Source: Nostoc sp. 'Lobaria pulmonaria (5183) cyanobiont'
Lineage (GTDB): Bacteria; Cyanobacteriota; Cyanobacteriia; Cyanobacteriales; Nostocaceae
Direction: 5' to 3'
Length of the DNA stretch: 64,000 nt
NCBI RefSeq assembly: GCF_002949795.1
Contig: NZ_CP026692.1
Span: 6,556,545 to 6,620,544 of the forward strand
Shown: piece by piece, positions 44,464 through 54,539 of the stretch
Position numbering within the stretch: position 1 is the first letter of the stretch
How the letters are laid out: each line of letters starts with the position of its first letter
Position numbers and translations under genes: made by a program
The notes under the pieces: model-generated
What the model was told of the DNA's origin: nothing
The model's database searches: none
What the model saw: the letters and a program-made list of their open reading frames with translations, nothing else

Positions 44464-45351
44464 TTACTCCATTAATTCCTTGGGTGGCAATCCGCCCCAG
44501 TGAGCCACGGCTTGCGGAGTATCCTTCCATACTTTTGGTCTTTGAGGAAAATCTTCGTGCCAGGGTCGCGGTTCAAAATATCCGACTTCGTTGAGCATGA
44601 TATCTATTTCGGTAAATAGTTCGACTATGTTTTTGTCGGGATCTTTATGATACGTAGCGATGTTATGTCCTATCCCGTGGCGTACCGGCCCCCAAAGCGG
44701 CGTAATGTTGTGCCTTACCAAAAAATCACAAGCGGTTTGTATATGTGCCCAGTCTCGTAATTGAAAGGCAATATGGAACATTTTTTGCTGTTTAGACTGC
44801 AAAAAATTCATAGTATGGTGATCCTGATTGCATCGCATGAAGACAAAGCTATCTTCGAGCCAGTCAGACACGCGAAAGCCTAACATATTTTGATAAAAAT
44901 CAACACATTTATGGACATCATGCACATACATGGCGACGTGCCCTAATTTTTCAGGGACGATGGCTGTTTCTCGAAACCCATGACTGACTTGTTGAATGGT
45001 TGAATATAGCTGGAGAGTATGTCCTTCAGGATCGCAAAACTCAAGCAGTTCCGGTATCCCTGGTTGGGCATCTGTTTTTTGCTCTACCTGGATGCCTGCG
45101 TCACGCAGTTGTTTCGCTGCCTGTTTCAGTGTCTGACTACTATCAATTTGAAAAGCAAAGTGATTATGACCGCTTTCTGTCGAGGGATAGAGAATGATTG
45201 TATGATGATCTACTGCACAGCTTAAATAGACAGCTCCATCAGAGCCTCGTTCGGTCAGAGTAAACCCCAGAATTTCTGTATAGTATGCCAGCATAGCTTC
45301 TACGTCTGGCGTTTTAAATCCAGCATGACCTATCTTTGCTACTTGTACCAT
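44464..45351 (-). CDS. VOC-family extradiol dioxygenase-like protein
   Basis: A 295-residue protein of two paired beta-alpha-beta-beta-beta domains: KIGHAGFKTPDVEAMLAYYT at the N-terminus and LGHVAMYVHDVHKCVDFYQN at mid-protein. Metal ligands fit the type I extradiol pattern: His in GHVAMY, His in MFHIAFQL and Glu in NIVELFTE. It may open a catechol ring or act on a related substrate. It lies divergent from the truncated ABC ATPase gene. No aromatic degradation genes are adjacent, and the region around it is eroded. Confidence 0.87.
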   Translation of the reverse strand: MVQVAKIGHAGFKTPDVEAMLAYYTEILGFTLTERGSDGAVYLSCAVDHHTIILYPSTESGHNHFAFQIDSSQTLKQAAKQLRDAGIQVEQKTDAQPGIPELLEFCDPEGHTLQLYSTIQQVSHGFRETAIVPEKLGHVAMYVHDVHKCVDFYQNMLGFRVSDWLEDSFVFMRCNQDHHTMNFLQSKQQKMFHIAFQLRDWAHIQTACDFLVRHNITPLWGPVRHGIGHNIATYHKDPDKNIVELFTEIDIMLNEVGYFEPRPWHEDFPQRPKVWKDTPQAVAHWGGLPPKELME

Positions 45352-45488
45352 TTATTTTCTCCTTTGCGTTTACCTGACCGACAACCTAAAAATAGCTTTA
45401 TTCATTTGCAGTCAGAGTATTGAAAACTGGTTAGTAGATGTATTCTAGGTAAAAAACACTTCTGCAAGCGATAACAGACTAACAAAAT

Positions 45489-46397
45489 ATGTCTCACATT
45501 CTTCTCGAAAATCTCAGAAAGACTTTCTTTGTATCTGAACGTTCTTCTGGGCTTTTCGGTTCAATCCGAGGGCTTGTGCAACGAAAAACAAGAGTTGTTT
45601 ATGCCCTTAAAGGAGTTTCGTTTTCCTTGGAGCGGGGAGAACTTGTAGGATACATTGGCTCAAATGGAGCTGGGAAATCGACTACGATTAAAATTTTAAG
45701 CGGTATTCTCGTACCTTCCAGTGGAAAATGCATAATTGGCGGACGAACTCCTTGGAAAGATAGAATCGCGCACGCTAATCGTATTGGTGTAGTGTTTGGT
45801 CAAAGAACGCAACTTTGGTGGGATTTGCCAGTGATTGAGTCTTTCGATTTACTGCGGGATATTTATCGCGTTCCCCAATTAGAGTATCGCCAGACACGCG
45901 AAGAAATGATTGATTTGCTTGGTCTTGCCAGCTTTCTCTCGACTCCGGTGAGGCAGTTAAGCCTTGGTCAAAGGATGCGATGTGATTTTGCCGCCGCAAT
46001 GCTTCACAGACCGGAAATTCTTTTTCTTGATGAACCCACCATCGGGCTTGATGCAGTTTCAAAGCTGGCAGTCAGAAAATTTATCAAAGCGCTGAATAAA
46101 ACTCATCAAGTAACTACCATCCTGACTACCCATGATATGGATGATATTGAGGCATTGTGCGATCGCATAATTATTATTGGTGGAGGTGAGATCCTTTGTG
46201 ATGGATCTTTAGCAGCATTACGTTCTCAAGTTTCCTCGCGTCGCTACTTAAGAATTGACCTAGCAAACGATGATTTCTTCTTTGAGGAAGAAGGAGTCAG
46301 TATTATCTCTAAAGAAGGTCGCACCGTAACTCTTGCCTTCGATCCTTTGCTCAAGAAAGTGGCACAATTCAACTACCTCAACTCAAAGCTGAAGTAA
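45489..46397 (+). CDS. ABC-2 type exporter ATPase, C-terminally truncated
   Basis: A 302-residue ATPase of the COG4586 kind: Walker A YIGSNGAGKSTTIK, Q-loop VVFGQRTQLWWDLPVIESF, signature LSLGQRMR, Walker B PEILFLDEPTIGLD, H-loop ILTTHD. GQRTQLWWDLP is a hallmark of the group, which normally has two ABC-2 permease genes just downstream. Here the homology stops near TLAFDP (about 46345). The last 17 codons run through the start of a penicillin acylase fragment in another frame, and no permease follows. The ATPase core is intact, but the exporter is probably not functional. Confidence 0.85.
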   Translation: MSHILLENLRKTFFVSERSSGLFGSIRGLVQRKTRVVYALKGVSFSLERGELVGYIGSNGAGKSTTIKILSGILVPSSGKCIIGGRTPWKDRIAHANRIGVVFGQRTQLWWDLPVIESFDLLRDIYRVPQLEYRQTREEMIDLLGLASFLSTPVRQLSLGQRMRCDFAAAMLHRPEILFLDEPTIGLDAVSKLAVRKFIKALNKTHQVTTILTTHDMDDIEALCDRIIIIGGGEILCDGSLAALRSQVSSRRYLRIDLANDDFFFEEEGVSIISKEGRTVTLAFDPLLKKVAQFNYLNSKLK

Positions 46398-46579
46398 CCA
46401 TCCAGCGAGATAAATGGGGAATTCCCCATTTATATGCTGCCAACTCCCACGATTTATTTATGGCACAAGGTTATATCCACGCCCAAGACCGTTTTTGGCA
46501 AATGGATTTTTGGCGACACATCGGTTCTGGGCGACTCTCAGAAATGTTTGGTTCCTCTCAGGTTGAGACTGATAGATAG
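46340..46579 (+). pseudogene. Penicillin acylase family, N-terminal fragment
   Basis: In a frame different from the ATPase the DNA reads [60 protein letters not shown], and [13 protein letters not shown] before a stop. This is the start of a cyanobacterial penicillin acylase (S45, Ntn-hydrolase) precursor. Everything after about 80 residues is gone, including the catalytic Ser of the beta chain. It overlaps the 3' end of the ATPase gene and is joined to an ilvD fragment. Confidence 0.85.
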
Positions 46580-46599
46580 TTCCAAAATTGCGAGAGTAG

Positions 46600-46898
46600 A
46601 TGCTGTGGGATTAATTACCGACAGGCGCTTTTCTGGCAGTATTTATGGCATGGTGGTTGGTCACGACCAGAAGCAGCAGTCGGGGGTGCGATCGCTCTTA
46701 TACAAGAAGGTGATAGCATCACAATTGATGCCCAAGATCGCTTATTGCAGTTGCTATATCTGCGATGAAGAATTAGCTCGTCGTCGTGCGAATTGGCAAC
46801 CTGCTGCACCACGTTACACTAAAGGCGTGTTGGCGAAATATGCCAAGTTGGTATCTTCTAGTAGCTTTGGCGCTGTAACGGATTTGGACTTGTTCTAA
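46600..46898 (+). pseudogene. Dihydroxy-acid dehydratase (ilvD), C-terminal fragment with two frameshifts
   Basis: It reads [20 protein letters not shown], then shifts frame to [20 protein letters not shown] and DAQDRLLQL, then shifts back to [20 protein letters not shown] and [20 protein letters not shown]. These are consecutive parts of the IlvD C-terminus (normally LTDGRFSGGTYG...). One conserved Gly of DGRFSG is Arg. The 5' four fifths of the gene is absent. It is non-functional; an intact ilvD must be elsewhere. Confidence 0.88.
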
Positions 46899-47026
46899 AA
46901 AAAAAGTTCTTGATTGTATGCAATAGCCTCTGGCTTGGAAAGTTAGAAGCTAGAAACAAGAATATACTGATTTCTGGCTTCTGACTCATTTGAGAGCGCT
47001 ATATTGATTACTGAGGACTAAATACT

Positions 47027-48706
47027 TTACTTTTCGGTGTAGTCGTCAGAAAAGCGTTCGTCTCTTGGAATCCTGGGATGATAGCGATTTAGTTGATTGG
47101 TATTAATTGGTTTTTTCTGTTGAGCAGGGATATTTCGCCAACCTAAATCTTTGAGGATTCTCCGAGCTGCAACTTCACCTGTTCTACAACCGCCTTCCAT
47201 ATATCCTTGGTAGGAGGGAGAGCAGTGTTCACCAGCAAAAAATAGATTACCTACACGTTCTTGTTCAGCTCCACTTATCCCTGTCCATTGTCCGACTAAA
47301 TAGCAAGCATAGGAGGCTCTTGTGTACTGCTCTCCAGGCCAATAGGCGCGAATGGCTTCACCTTGACGCAGGTTTTTGATTCCGGGGAAAATCTGATTTA
47401 ATTGTGGTAAAAGTATTTGGGCTTGAGATTCTGCTGAACCTTTGTCTAAAGATAAACCATGTTTACCACCTGTAAAGTTAGTAATCAGACCTTTGGGGCC
47501 TTTTTGGTAGCGACTGGGTTCCCAGGTGTTTTGAAATCCTGTATCAGTAAATGTTGCTGCTGTTGAGTTATATTTAGTACGCCACAATTTTTGTTGATAG
47601 GCTGTAATTAATTTTGCATTTGTACCATATCCTAGTTGTGCGATCGCTTTCTTTTTAAATGCTGGTAAATTCACATCCAGCTTCACTAAACGCAAAGTGG
47701 TAAATGGCAATGCCAGCAAGATTCTTTCATAAGTGCGATCAAAAGTTTTATAACCAGACCGTAAACTAACTCGATAGCGACCATCGGGACGGATGCAGAT
47801 AGCTTCCAATTCTGTTTCAGTTTGGATAGCATAAGCTAAAGAATTTGCTAGCAAACGGGGTACTTGGTCGTTACCACCACGAATGGTGTAACGTTCATCG
47901 CTTTCACCGTAGAGTGAGAATTTATCAGTGTTAGTACCAATCAAAAACAGTAGATTCAAACAGGATTGTTCTGCTGCTTCTCGGCCATATTCGGTAGTAT
48001 AAGACACCTTCAGCATTTCTTGCAGAATCGGATTAATTTTTGCTTGCTCTAAATATTCTGCAATGGAAGTATTATCTAAAGCGAAAGCTGCCTGATTGTA
48101 AGAGCGATAAGTTACATCTCCATCCCCAATAGCAACTAAATCCTTCTCAATTTTATCTGCTAAAGGAATGAAGTAATTAATAATTTCTATTTCGGGAATT
48201 TTGCGTCCTTGAAAGTACCATGTTTCTGGCACTAATCCCTTATCAGTAGCGAGGACATCGACTATTGTTAAACCAAGTTCTTGAGCAAGCGATCGCAATT
48301 TCGTATGATCTGTATCAATAAATTCTCCACCTAGTTCCACAGTCACGCCAGTACCTGCTGCGTTGGCTAAACTACGCATCCGACCACCAACGCGATTCCT
48401 CGCCTCAATGATGTCTACAGGAACCCCAGCTTGACGTAAGCGGTAGGCAGCAGTTAAGCCAGAAATTCCTGCACCCACTACCAGCACCTTGGGAATCGTG
48501 GCAAAAGCCGTAGAATCACGTCCATTATGCCAAGTAGCTGTAGCTAATGCACTTGCTAATCCCAAACCCCCATACAGTAAGCGGCGACGACTGGTTCTTT
48601 GTTTTAAAATATCAACTATTTCATCTGTGGGAATGCCAGTTTTGATCGATGCCCTCGCAATTTTATAAGCGCGTTGCAAAGATCCCATTAGTGCAGACTT
48701 AGCCAT
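47027..48706 (-). CDS. Tat-exported flavin monoamine oxidase
   Basis: About 559 residues. The start at 48706 (MAKSALMGS) has AAGG upstream; a GTG frame begins 9 bases earlier. A twin-arginine signal (TSRRRLLYGGLGLASALATA) lies at about residues 38-57. The FAD-binding loop VLVVGAGISGLTAAYRLRQA and GRMRSLANAAGTGV follow, then the amine-oxidase domain and the C-terminal FAD segment NLFFAGEHCSPSYQGYMEGG. It probably oxidises amines or L-amino acids outside the cytoplasm, releasing ammonia and peroxide. The substrate is unknown. It stands alone. Confidence 0.9.
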   Translation of the reverse strand: MAKSALMGSLQRAYKIARASIKTGIPTDEIVDILKQRTSRRRLLYGGLGLASALATATWHNGRDSTAFATIPKVLVVGAGISGLTAAYRLRQAGVPVDIIEARNRVGGRMRSLANAAGTGVTVELGGEFIDTDHTKLRSLAQELGLTIVDVLATDKGLVPETWYFQGRKIPEIEIINYFIPLADKIEKDLVAIGDGDVTYRSYNQAAFALDNTSIAEYLEQAKINPILQEMLKVSYTTEYGREAAEQSCLNLLFLIGTNTDKFSLYGESDERYTIRGGNDQVPRLLANSLAYAIQTETELEAICIRPDGRYRVSLRSGYKTFDRTYERILLALPFTTLRLVKLDVNLPAFKKKAIAQLGYGTNAKLITAYQQKLWRTKYNSTAATFTDTGFQNTWEPSRYQKGPKGLITNFTGGKHGLSLDKGSAESQAQILLPQLNQIFPGIKNLRQGEAIRAYWPGEQYTRASYACYLVGQWTGISGAEQERVGNLFFAGEHCSPSYQGYMEGGCRTGEVAARRILKDLGWRNIPAQQKKPINTNQLNRYHPRIPRDERFSDDYTEK

Positions 48707-49231
48707 CAAGTACACCTTTATTTATGCTAATTTTCAAATAGTATTAATAATTGCAGGTTTAGATAACTTTTTTGATGAACTAATTAAATTAAAATATAAA
48801 ACTTAATTAAATTCCTCCTGGAAGGTTTGGTTTAGCAAAGTAAGTGGTTGTAAATAATTAAAAGTTTTTAATAAGTGGATACAGGCATTACTACAAGCCA
48901 ATTTAATTAACTTAAAATTGCGTAATATAGTTTGATTTATTCTTGCCCAATTACTGATATTAGGTGAAACACTTTCCTTTATTTTTGACCTATCGCCTGT
49001 ATGGATCAGGGAGATTTTAATCACAAGTGATTAGCCAGACTTGATATAACGTAGTGGCGTGGCAAGCCTAAAGGCTTGTAGTAGCGCTTTAGCCCCAAAA
49101 AACCATAAATCTAATGCACAAATTTAGCCTTGCCACGCTAGTAGGGTGTGTTACGGCTTTCGCAGGGCATCATTTCAGGTTTTCGGTGCGTTACAAAAAC
49201 ATCTTCTAATTATTTGTGCCTACTTACTTAG
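48707..49231. other. Intergenic region, AT-rich, with a MITE-like element
   Basis: A minus-strand 73-residue frame (48803-49024) has no clear ribosome site or recognisable sequence, so I do not call it a gene. The inverted-repeat element at 49053-49142 lies here, followed by TAGGGTGTGTTACGGC, which is related to the arms of the element at 29419. Confidence 0.55.
49053..49142. repeat. 90-bp MITE-like inverted-repeat element
   Basis: The terminal arms AGTGGCGTGGCAAGCCTAAA and the complement of TTTAGCCTTGCCACGCTAGT match at 17 of 20 positions. The inner DNA (AAAGGCTTGTAGTAGCGCTT and following) is non-coding. Confidence 0.7.
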
Positions 49232-49915
49232 TTAAATAGTCGGTCGAGAACCACCAAAAACAGCAAAGCTAAAATTTTTGTACCAGCAATCCACATTTTG
49301 AAACCCAGCCGCTTCTAGCCAGTGAAGTTGAATATCAAGGGTTGCCATGCGATCGTATTCCATGCGTTTTTGTGCAGCTTTGAGATCCTCTTCTGAGATA
49401 TTCTTAGCGCGGACAGAATTTAGCCAGTGTTGACGGTAAAGTTGTTCTAAATCAGGGGTTTTGCCGAGAACTTGATCGGCGTTGATAAATATCCCTCCAG
49501 GATTGAGAACATCATAAATCCGTTGATAAAGAAGTTCTTTGTCAACATTTGACAGATGATGAATCGATAAGGCAGAGATTATCAGGTTATAAGAACCACC
49601 TAAATCAGTCTCAATGTAGTCACCAATTAAGATTTTGGGAGATTTACCCATTTGGCTAAATCTCAACTTAGCTTTTTCTAACATCTCAGGGGCTAAGTCC
49701 AGCAAAGTGAACTCTGCATTAGGGAAGACGGACTGAACCATACCTGAGTAAAGTCCAGTACCAGCACCCAAATCTAGAACCTTTATCGGTGCAGTGCAAT
49801 CGCCTGGGATGATTTCAACGGCTGTTTTGTAAAAGTCATCAAAACAGGGAATTAGAATACGACGTAAGTTATCGTAATCTCCTGCGGCAGAATTAAAAGC
49901 TTCCTGAATATTCAT
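49232..49915 (-). CDS. Class I SAM-dependent methyltransferase
   Basis: A 227-residue methyltransferase. Motif I is VLDLGAGTGLYSGMV at about residue 47, motif II is EFTLLDLAPEMLEKAKLRF, motif IV is YNLIISALSIHHLSN, and motif VI is NPGGIFINADQVLG. The N-terminal EAFNSAAGDYDNLRRILIPC resembles the methyltransferases of the CmoA/UbiE-like group. The substrate is not readable. It has its own promoter region and no neighbour in tandem. Confidence 0.9.
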   Translation of the reverse strand: MNIQEAFNSAAGDYDNLRRILIPCFDDFYKTAVEIIPGDCTAPIKVLDLGAGTGLYSGMVQSVFPNAEFTLLDLAPEMLEKAKLRFSQMGKSPKILIGDYIETDLGGSYNLIISALSIHHLSNVDKELLYQRIYDVLNPGGIFINADQVLGKTPDLEQLYRQHWLNSVRAKNISEEDLKAAQKRMEYDRMATLDIQLHWLEAAGFQNVDCWYKNFSFAVFGGSRPTI

Positions 49916-50297
49916 TTTTTAATTTTTAATAAAGTTAGAACTTTCTTTTTTAAGAATTTAATTAAAGTTGGTTCCATATACTCATATTCATTTGGTATAT
50001 CTAAACAGATAATTCTTTTATCTTTAAGCAAGGTCTGAAAATTTTTCGATATAGGCTAGCTTGTCTCTGGTTGCCTAGTTATTAAAGTAAAATAGCTTAT
50101 TCTGCGATCGCCTCACAAACAACTCCCAAACTACGCCAAGTATAAGCCAATACAGTTTAGTTAAGCATTTCTTTCTTCTCTTTGTGTCATTCTCTACAAG
50201 ACGCTATGCAAATGCGTCCTTTGCAGTTCGTTCAAAAAATTGACATTTAGAAAGAGTTTGAGTCTTAACTGAACCGTATTGAACTATAAGCGATCGC
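49916..50297. other. Intergenic region
   Basis: 382 bases with no ORF, clear hairpin or repeat. A GCGATCGC site lies near 50105. Confidence 0.5.
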
Positions 50298-50756
50298 TTA
50301 CAATACACTCAGATAAGTTTGCTCAGAATTCATCGGCAAAATCCGCAACTTCCGATTTTTAAGGTCTGGTTCTAACCCTAAAAATTCCATTGGTGTTACA
50401 CCCAAAAGGGCATAAGGTACTTCTGTGAGTTCCAGACAATCAAAGGTTCCTTGACGCTCTGCAATACTAAGCTCAACATCTCGAAAAATTCGCCCCTGCT
50501 TCACTTCAGCAGCAGTCTCTACCTGGGCTGCTCCACCTTGGACTAAACCTAGTTGACTAATAATGCTAGCAGGTAAACACAGCAAAGTTGCGCCCGTATC
50601 AACTAAAAGATCATCCAGAGTATAAGAGCGAACTTCCCCCGAAGAAATAAAGCCTCGTTGAGCCAAAACTTGATCAATTCGATTGGTAACAGTCAGGGTA
50701 ACTATTATTTGCCCCATTTGCTTACCCTGAAGATTTGGTAGTACCAGCTTACCCAT
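50298..50756 (-). CDS. Retropepsin-like aspartic protease (clan AA)
   Basis: About 152 residues. LLVDTGATLLCLPASIISQL carries the catalytic DTGA of single-domain pepsin-like proteases, and YALLGVTPMEFLGLEPDLKN the downstream ALLG loop. These work as homodimers. I take the ATG at 50756 (MGKLVLPNLQG), preceded by AGGAG 9 bases upstream; the longer frame from 50846 reads through a dispersed TCTGCG-type repeat and is unlikely. It lies about 100 bases downstream of secA on the same strand. Targets are unknown. Confidence 0.85.
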   Translation of the reverse strand: MGKLVLPNLQGKQMGQIIVTLTVTNRIDQVLAQRGFISSGEVRSYTLDDLLVDTGATLLCLPASIISQLGLVQGGAAQVETAAEVKQGRIFRDVELSIAERQGTFDCLELTEVPYALLGVTPMEFLGLEPDLKNRKLRILPMNSEQTYLSVL

Positions 50757-50860
50757 TTCAGCGAACTCCTGAAAACAAAATACTTTTGAGAGGTACTTTA
50801 AAACACAAAGACGCAAAAACGCCTCTGCGCCTCTGCGTCTCTGCATGGGATATTCTTTAC

Positions 50861-53653
50861 CTACACCATCTCTGATTCTGCCTGCATCATCTGCTGAGGC
50901 TGCGGCTGGAACATGAACAACGAATACACCACATCTCGACGGATGTTGACCATCATATCCAAGAAGAGTTCGTAACCCTCGCTCTTATACTCAATCAGTG
51001 GATCTTTTTGACCGTAACCACGTAATCCCACTGATTCGCGCAAGGCATCCATTTGTTGCAGGTGTTCCCGCCACAGGGTATCAATGCGTTGCAAAATAAA
51101 GAAACGTTCAGCTTGGCGCATCAGTCCGGGTTGAACTTGGTCAATCTGCGCTTCTTTGAGGTCGTAAGCAATTCGCACCTGTTCATGAAGGAAGGCTTTA
51201 ATCTCAGCGACTGTCATATCTTCTAATTGATTTGGCTGCAAATCTGCTAGCAGATAGACGAATTCTTTGACTTTCTCAACCAACTTTTCTAACTCCCACT
51301 CTTCGGAGGGCAAATCTACGTTGATGTAGAAGTCAACGATGTCATCCATCGTTTTTTCAGCATACTTAATCACCTGTTCTTTCAAGTCTTGACCTTCTAG
51401 CACTCGGCGGCGTTCAGCATAAATAGCACGACGTTGATTATTCATCACCTCATCATACTCAAACACCTGCTTCCGAATGTCGTAATAGTAGGTTTCAACT
51501 TTTTTCTGTGCGCCTTCCAAACTGCGGGTAAGCATCCCAGATTCGATGGGCATATCTTCTTCTACTTGGAAGGCATTCATTAACCCAGCAACGCGATCGC
51601 CACCAAAAATCCGCAGTAGGTTATCCTCTAAACTGAGAAAGAATCTTGTGGTTCCAGGGTCGCCTTGTCTTCCTGCACGTCCGCGCAACTGGTTATCAAT
51701 TCGCCGCGATTCGTGGCGTTCTGTACCAATGACGTGCAAACCGCCAATTTCTACTACCTCATTGTGTTCGCGGGTAGTAAATTGTTCATACTCTTGCTTA
51801 ACACGGTTGTATGCTTCCCGCAATTTCTGAATCACAGGGTCATCGATGGGAGCTTTTTCTGCTGCCACAGCTACCTTGTCTTCAGCTTCCAGTTCCGGTA
51901 AACTGCGATCGCCATACTCACGCACTGCAATTTCTACTGCATCTTTGAGTAGTTTTTCGGTTTCTTTTGTCAACTGGGTCGGGAAAATTTCTGGCGAAGC
52001 CCGCCAAGTTTTGACTTTCTTACCAGGGACAAAGCCTTGACCACCACCATGTCCTGTAGGTAATCCGGCTGGTCTTTGCACGCCAAACGCATCTTCATCT
52101 TCTGGCATGACGATCCGGGGCATAAAGTATTCCCGCAGTTTCAGACGTGCCATATATTCGGAGTTACCACCCAGAATGATGTCTGTACCTCTACCAGCCA
52201 TGTTAGTAGCAATCGTTACAGCACCTTTGCGTCCGGCTTGGGCGACAATTTCCGCCTCACGTTCGACGTTTTCCGGTCGGGCGTTGAGTAATTCGTGGGG
52301 AATCTCCAACTGCTTCAGTAGCCGACTGAGAAGTTCAGATTTTTCTACACTAGTGGTTCCCACTAATACAGGTCTGCCAAGTTCGTGCATTTCGGCACAT
52401 TCTTTAGCGATCGCACCCCACTTGCCTGGTTCTGTCTTGAACACCATATCAGACAAATCTTCGCGTCTGCGATCGCGGTTGGTGGGAATTACCGCAACTT
52501 CCAATTTGTAAATTTTTTCAAATTCAGGTTCTTCCGTTTTTGCCGTTCCGGTCATTCCACCCAGTTTTGGATACAGCAAAAATAGATTTTGATAAGTAAT
52601 TGTCGCTAGAGTTTGAGTTTCTGGCTGAATATCTACGTGTTCTTTGGCTTCAATCGCCTGGTGAAGTCCATCGCTCCAACGCCGTCCGGGTAGTACCCGT
52701 CCAGTAAATTCATCCACAATTACCACTTCCCCATTGCGGACGATGTAATTTACATCTTTGAGGAAAAGTTCTTTGGCTTTAATTGCATTGAAAATGAAGT
52801 GCGCCCAAGGATCTTCTGGATCAAATAAATCTGTGACTCCCAAAAGATTTTCTGATTCCGCAAACCCTTCATCTGTCAAAAGCACGTTACGAGCTTTTTC
52901 ATCCACATCGTAATGCTCGTCTTTTTTGAGTGTGAATGCTATTTCAGCGGCTTGCAGATATTTTTCTGTCGGTCTTTCCACCTGCCCGGAAATAATTAGC
53001 GGTGTCCGCGCCTCATCAATTAAAATCGAGTCTACCTCGTCAATCACGCAATAATTGAACGGGCGTTGCACCACATCTGCCATTGATGTCGCCATGTTAT
53101 CCCGCAAGTAGTCAAACCCTACTTCGCTGTTGGTGACATAAGTAATATCGCACTCGTAATTTTTCTGGCGTTCGCTAGGAGTCATGCTTGACTGAATTAG
53201 CCCCACACTCAACCCCAAGAACCGATGCACCTGTCCCATCCATTCCGCATCCCGACGAGCTAGGTAATCGTTGACGGTAACGACGTGTACACCTTTACCA
53301 GTAAGGGCATTTAAGTAACTCGGCAAGGTAGCAACTAGTGTTTTACCTTCGCCGGTTTTCATTTCGGCAATTTGTCCTACATGTAAAATGATACCGCCAA
53401 GGAGTTGGACATCAAAGTGCCGCAAGCCTAAGACTCGCCGTCCTGCTTCCCGAATAACGGCGTAAGCTTCTGGCAATATGTCATTTAGGGTTTCGCCTTT
53501 AGCGATCCGTTGTTTAAATTCGACGGTTTTACCTTTTAACTCATCATCGGAAAGAACCTTAATTTCTTCCTCTAAAAGGTTAATTTCAGTAACAGAAGGT
53601 TGGTATTTTTTAAGCTTACGAGCGTTGGGGTCGCCCAACAAAAGTTTTAGCAT
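50861..53653 (-). CDS. secA: Protein translocase subunit SecA
   Basis: A 930-residue motor ATPase that drives proteins through SecYEG in plasma and thylakoid membranes. Walker A is [11 protein letters not shown], the DEAD box reads [18 protein letters not shown], the preprotein cross-linking domain lies at about 230-370, and the second helicase half has [28 protein letters not shown] and [12 protein letters not shown]. The helical scaffold ends at EMV without the Cys-rich zinc tail that many bacterial SecAs carry. The length is usual for cyanobacteria. Confidence 0.98.
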   Translation of the reverse strand: MLKLLLGDPNARKLKKYQPSVTEINLLEEEIKVLSDDELKGKTVEFKQRIAKGETLNDILPEAYAVIREAGRRVLGLRHFDVQLLGGIILHVGQIAEMKTGEGKTLVATLPSYLNALTGKGVHVVTVNDYLARRDAEWMGQVHRFLGLSVGLIQSSMTPSERQKNYECDITYVTNSEVGFDYLRDNMATSMADVVQRPFNYCVIDEVDSILIDEARTPLIISGQVERPTEKYLQAAEIAFTLKKDEHYDVDEKARNVLLTDEGFAESENLLGVTDLFDPEDPWAHFIFNAIKAKELFLKDVNYIVRNGEVVIVDEFTGRVLPGRRWSDGLHQAIEAKEHVDIQPETQTLATITYQNLFLLYPKLGGMTGTAKTEEPEFEKIYKLEVAVIPTNRDRRREDLSDMVFKTEPGKWGAIAKECAEMHELGRPVLVGTTSVEKSELLSRLLKQLEIPHELLNARPENVEREAEIVAQAGRKGAVTIATNMAGRGTDIILGGNSEYMARLKLREYFMPRIVMPEDEDAFGVQRPAGLPTGHGGGQGFVPGKKVKTWRASPEIFPTQLTKETEKLLKDAVEIAVREYGDRSLPELEAEDKVAVAAEKAPIDDPVIQKLREAYNRVKQEYEQFTTREHNEVVEIGGLHVIGTERHESRRIDNQLRGRAGRQGDPGTTRFFLSLEDNLLRIFGGDRVAGLMNAFQVEEDMPIESGMLTRSLEGAQKKVETYYYDIRKQVFEYDEVMNNQRRAIYAERRRVLEGQDLKEQVIKYAEKTMDDIVDFYINVDLPSEEWELEKLVEKVKEFVYLLADLQPNQLEDMTVAEIKAFLHEQVRIAYDLKEAQIDQVQPGLMRQAERFFILQRIDTLWREHLQQMDALRESVGLRGYGQKDPLIEYKSEGYELFLDMMVNIRRDVVYSLFMFQPQPQQMMQAESEMV

Positions 53654-53936
53654 GGCAGGTTATAGAACTGAATCAAAGGGGATGGAAATTAAAGGGTAGG
53701 CATTGATTATAAACATTTAACCCAGCCCAAACGTCTTGGTTGTGGATGGGTGTGAAATGAGAATTACCTCAAAAGCAGGATAAAAACTAGCCAATCATTT
53801 AATAAACTGATTGGTTTTAACTCTTATCTTATATTTACTCTTTCTTCATAGTATCATTTTGCCCCCAGATGGGGCCAGGATGCAGGAGGAGGGGAGCAGA
53901 GGGGAACTTTCTCACAGGATCTTTCCCCTCTGCTCT

Positions 53937-54539
53937 CTATCTCCTCTGCCCCTCTGCCTCTGGTGATGTCAGGCGGCGGAAATTGTAATCATTAGCACTG
54001 GAATGACAGCTGACACAGCTGCCAACTTGTACGGGACGTGGTAACTCAACTCCTGGATGCAAAGCTTTGAAATAACGCGAGTTATTGACGCGATATGGTG
54101 TTTCTTCGTCATCTAGCTGCACACGGGAGAAAGTCGAAAGATATTTCCACACCAAGATGCGTGGCGGATCGATTAAAGGCTGGAGTTGTGTGCCGTAGTG
54201 CTGCGAGTCTTGCAGGATATTTTTCCAAGTTTGGGTAGGTAAAACGGCTGGTGGTATGGCAATGTGACATCTGGAGCAGTTTTCTAAATAGAGTTCTTGC
54301 CCCAGTTGGTATTGTGCGGGTACTACGTCAACAGTGCCAATTTCAGCGGGAGGAGTCGCACTTTGGGCGTTAGTTGCCAAGGCTAGAAGCCAGCCCATAG
54401 CTAAACTCCACGTTACAATTACCAGAAGTAAACCGAAAAATTGGCGTTTGAATTCACGTTCGGCGCTTGGCTGTAGTGCTTGGCGTTGGCGTAGCCCGCC
54501 ATAGGCATCGCGGATTTTGCGCTTAACAAAAATTGACAT
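53937..54539 (-). CDS. Membrane-anchored diheme cytochrome c
   Basis: A 200-residue protein with one N-terminal membrane helix (about 33-57, FFGLLLVIVTWSLAMGWLLA) and two haem c attachment motifs, CSRCH at about 90-94 and CVSCH at about 177-181. It fits the diheme cytochrome (DHC) family. The haem domain would face the periplasm or thylakoid lumen and pass electrons to an unidentified partner. The last visible codons run close to a polypyrimidine repeat. No oxidase or photosystem gene is adjacent. Confidence 0.9.
   Translation of the reverse strand: MSIFVKRKIRDAYGGLRQRQALQPSAEREFKRQFFGLLLVIVTWSLAMGWLLALATNAQSATPPAEIGTVDVVPAQYQLGQELYLENCSRCHIAIPPAVLPTQTWKNILQDSQHYGTQLQPLIDPPRILVWKYLSTFSRVQLDDEETPYRVNNSRYFKALHPGVELPRPVQVGSCVSCHSSANDYNFRRLTSPEAEGQRR

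Noticed and set aside
46434-46898. 154-residue ORF read as one new protein
   Set aside because: Its parts match penicillin acylase and ilvD in several frames, so it is an artefact of fused pseudogenes.
48803-49024. 73-residue minus-strand ORF after the amine oxidase
   Set aside because: AT-rich, no ribosome site, and no recognisable pattern; better explained as chance in spacer DNA.
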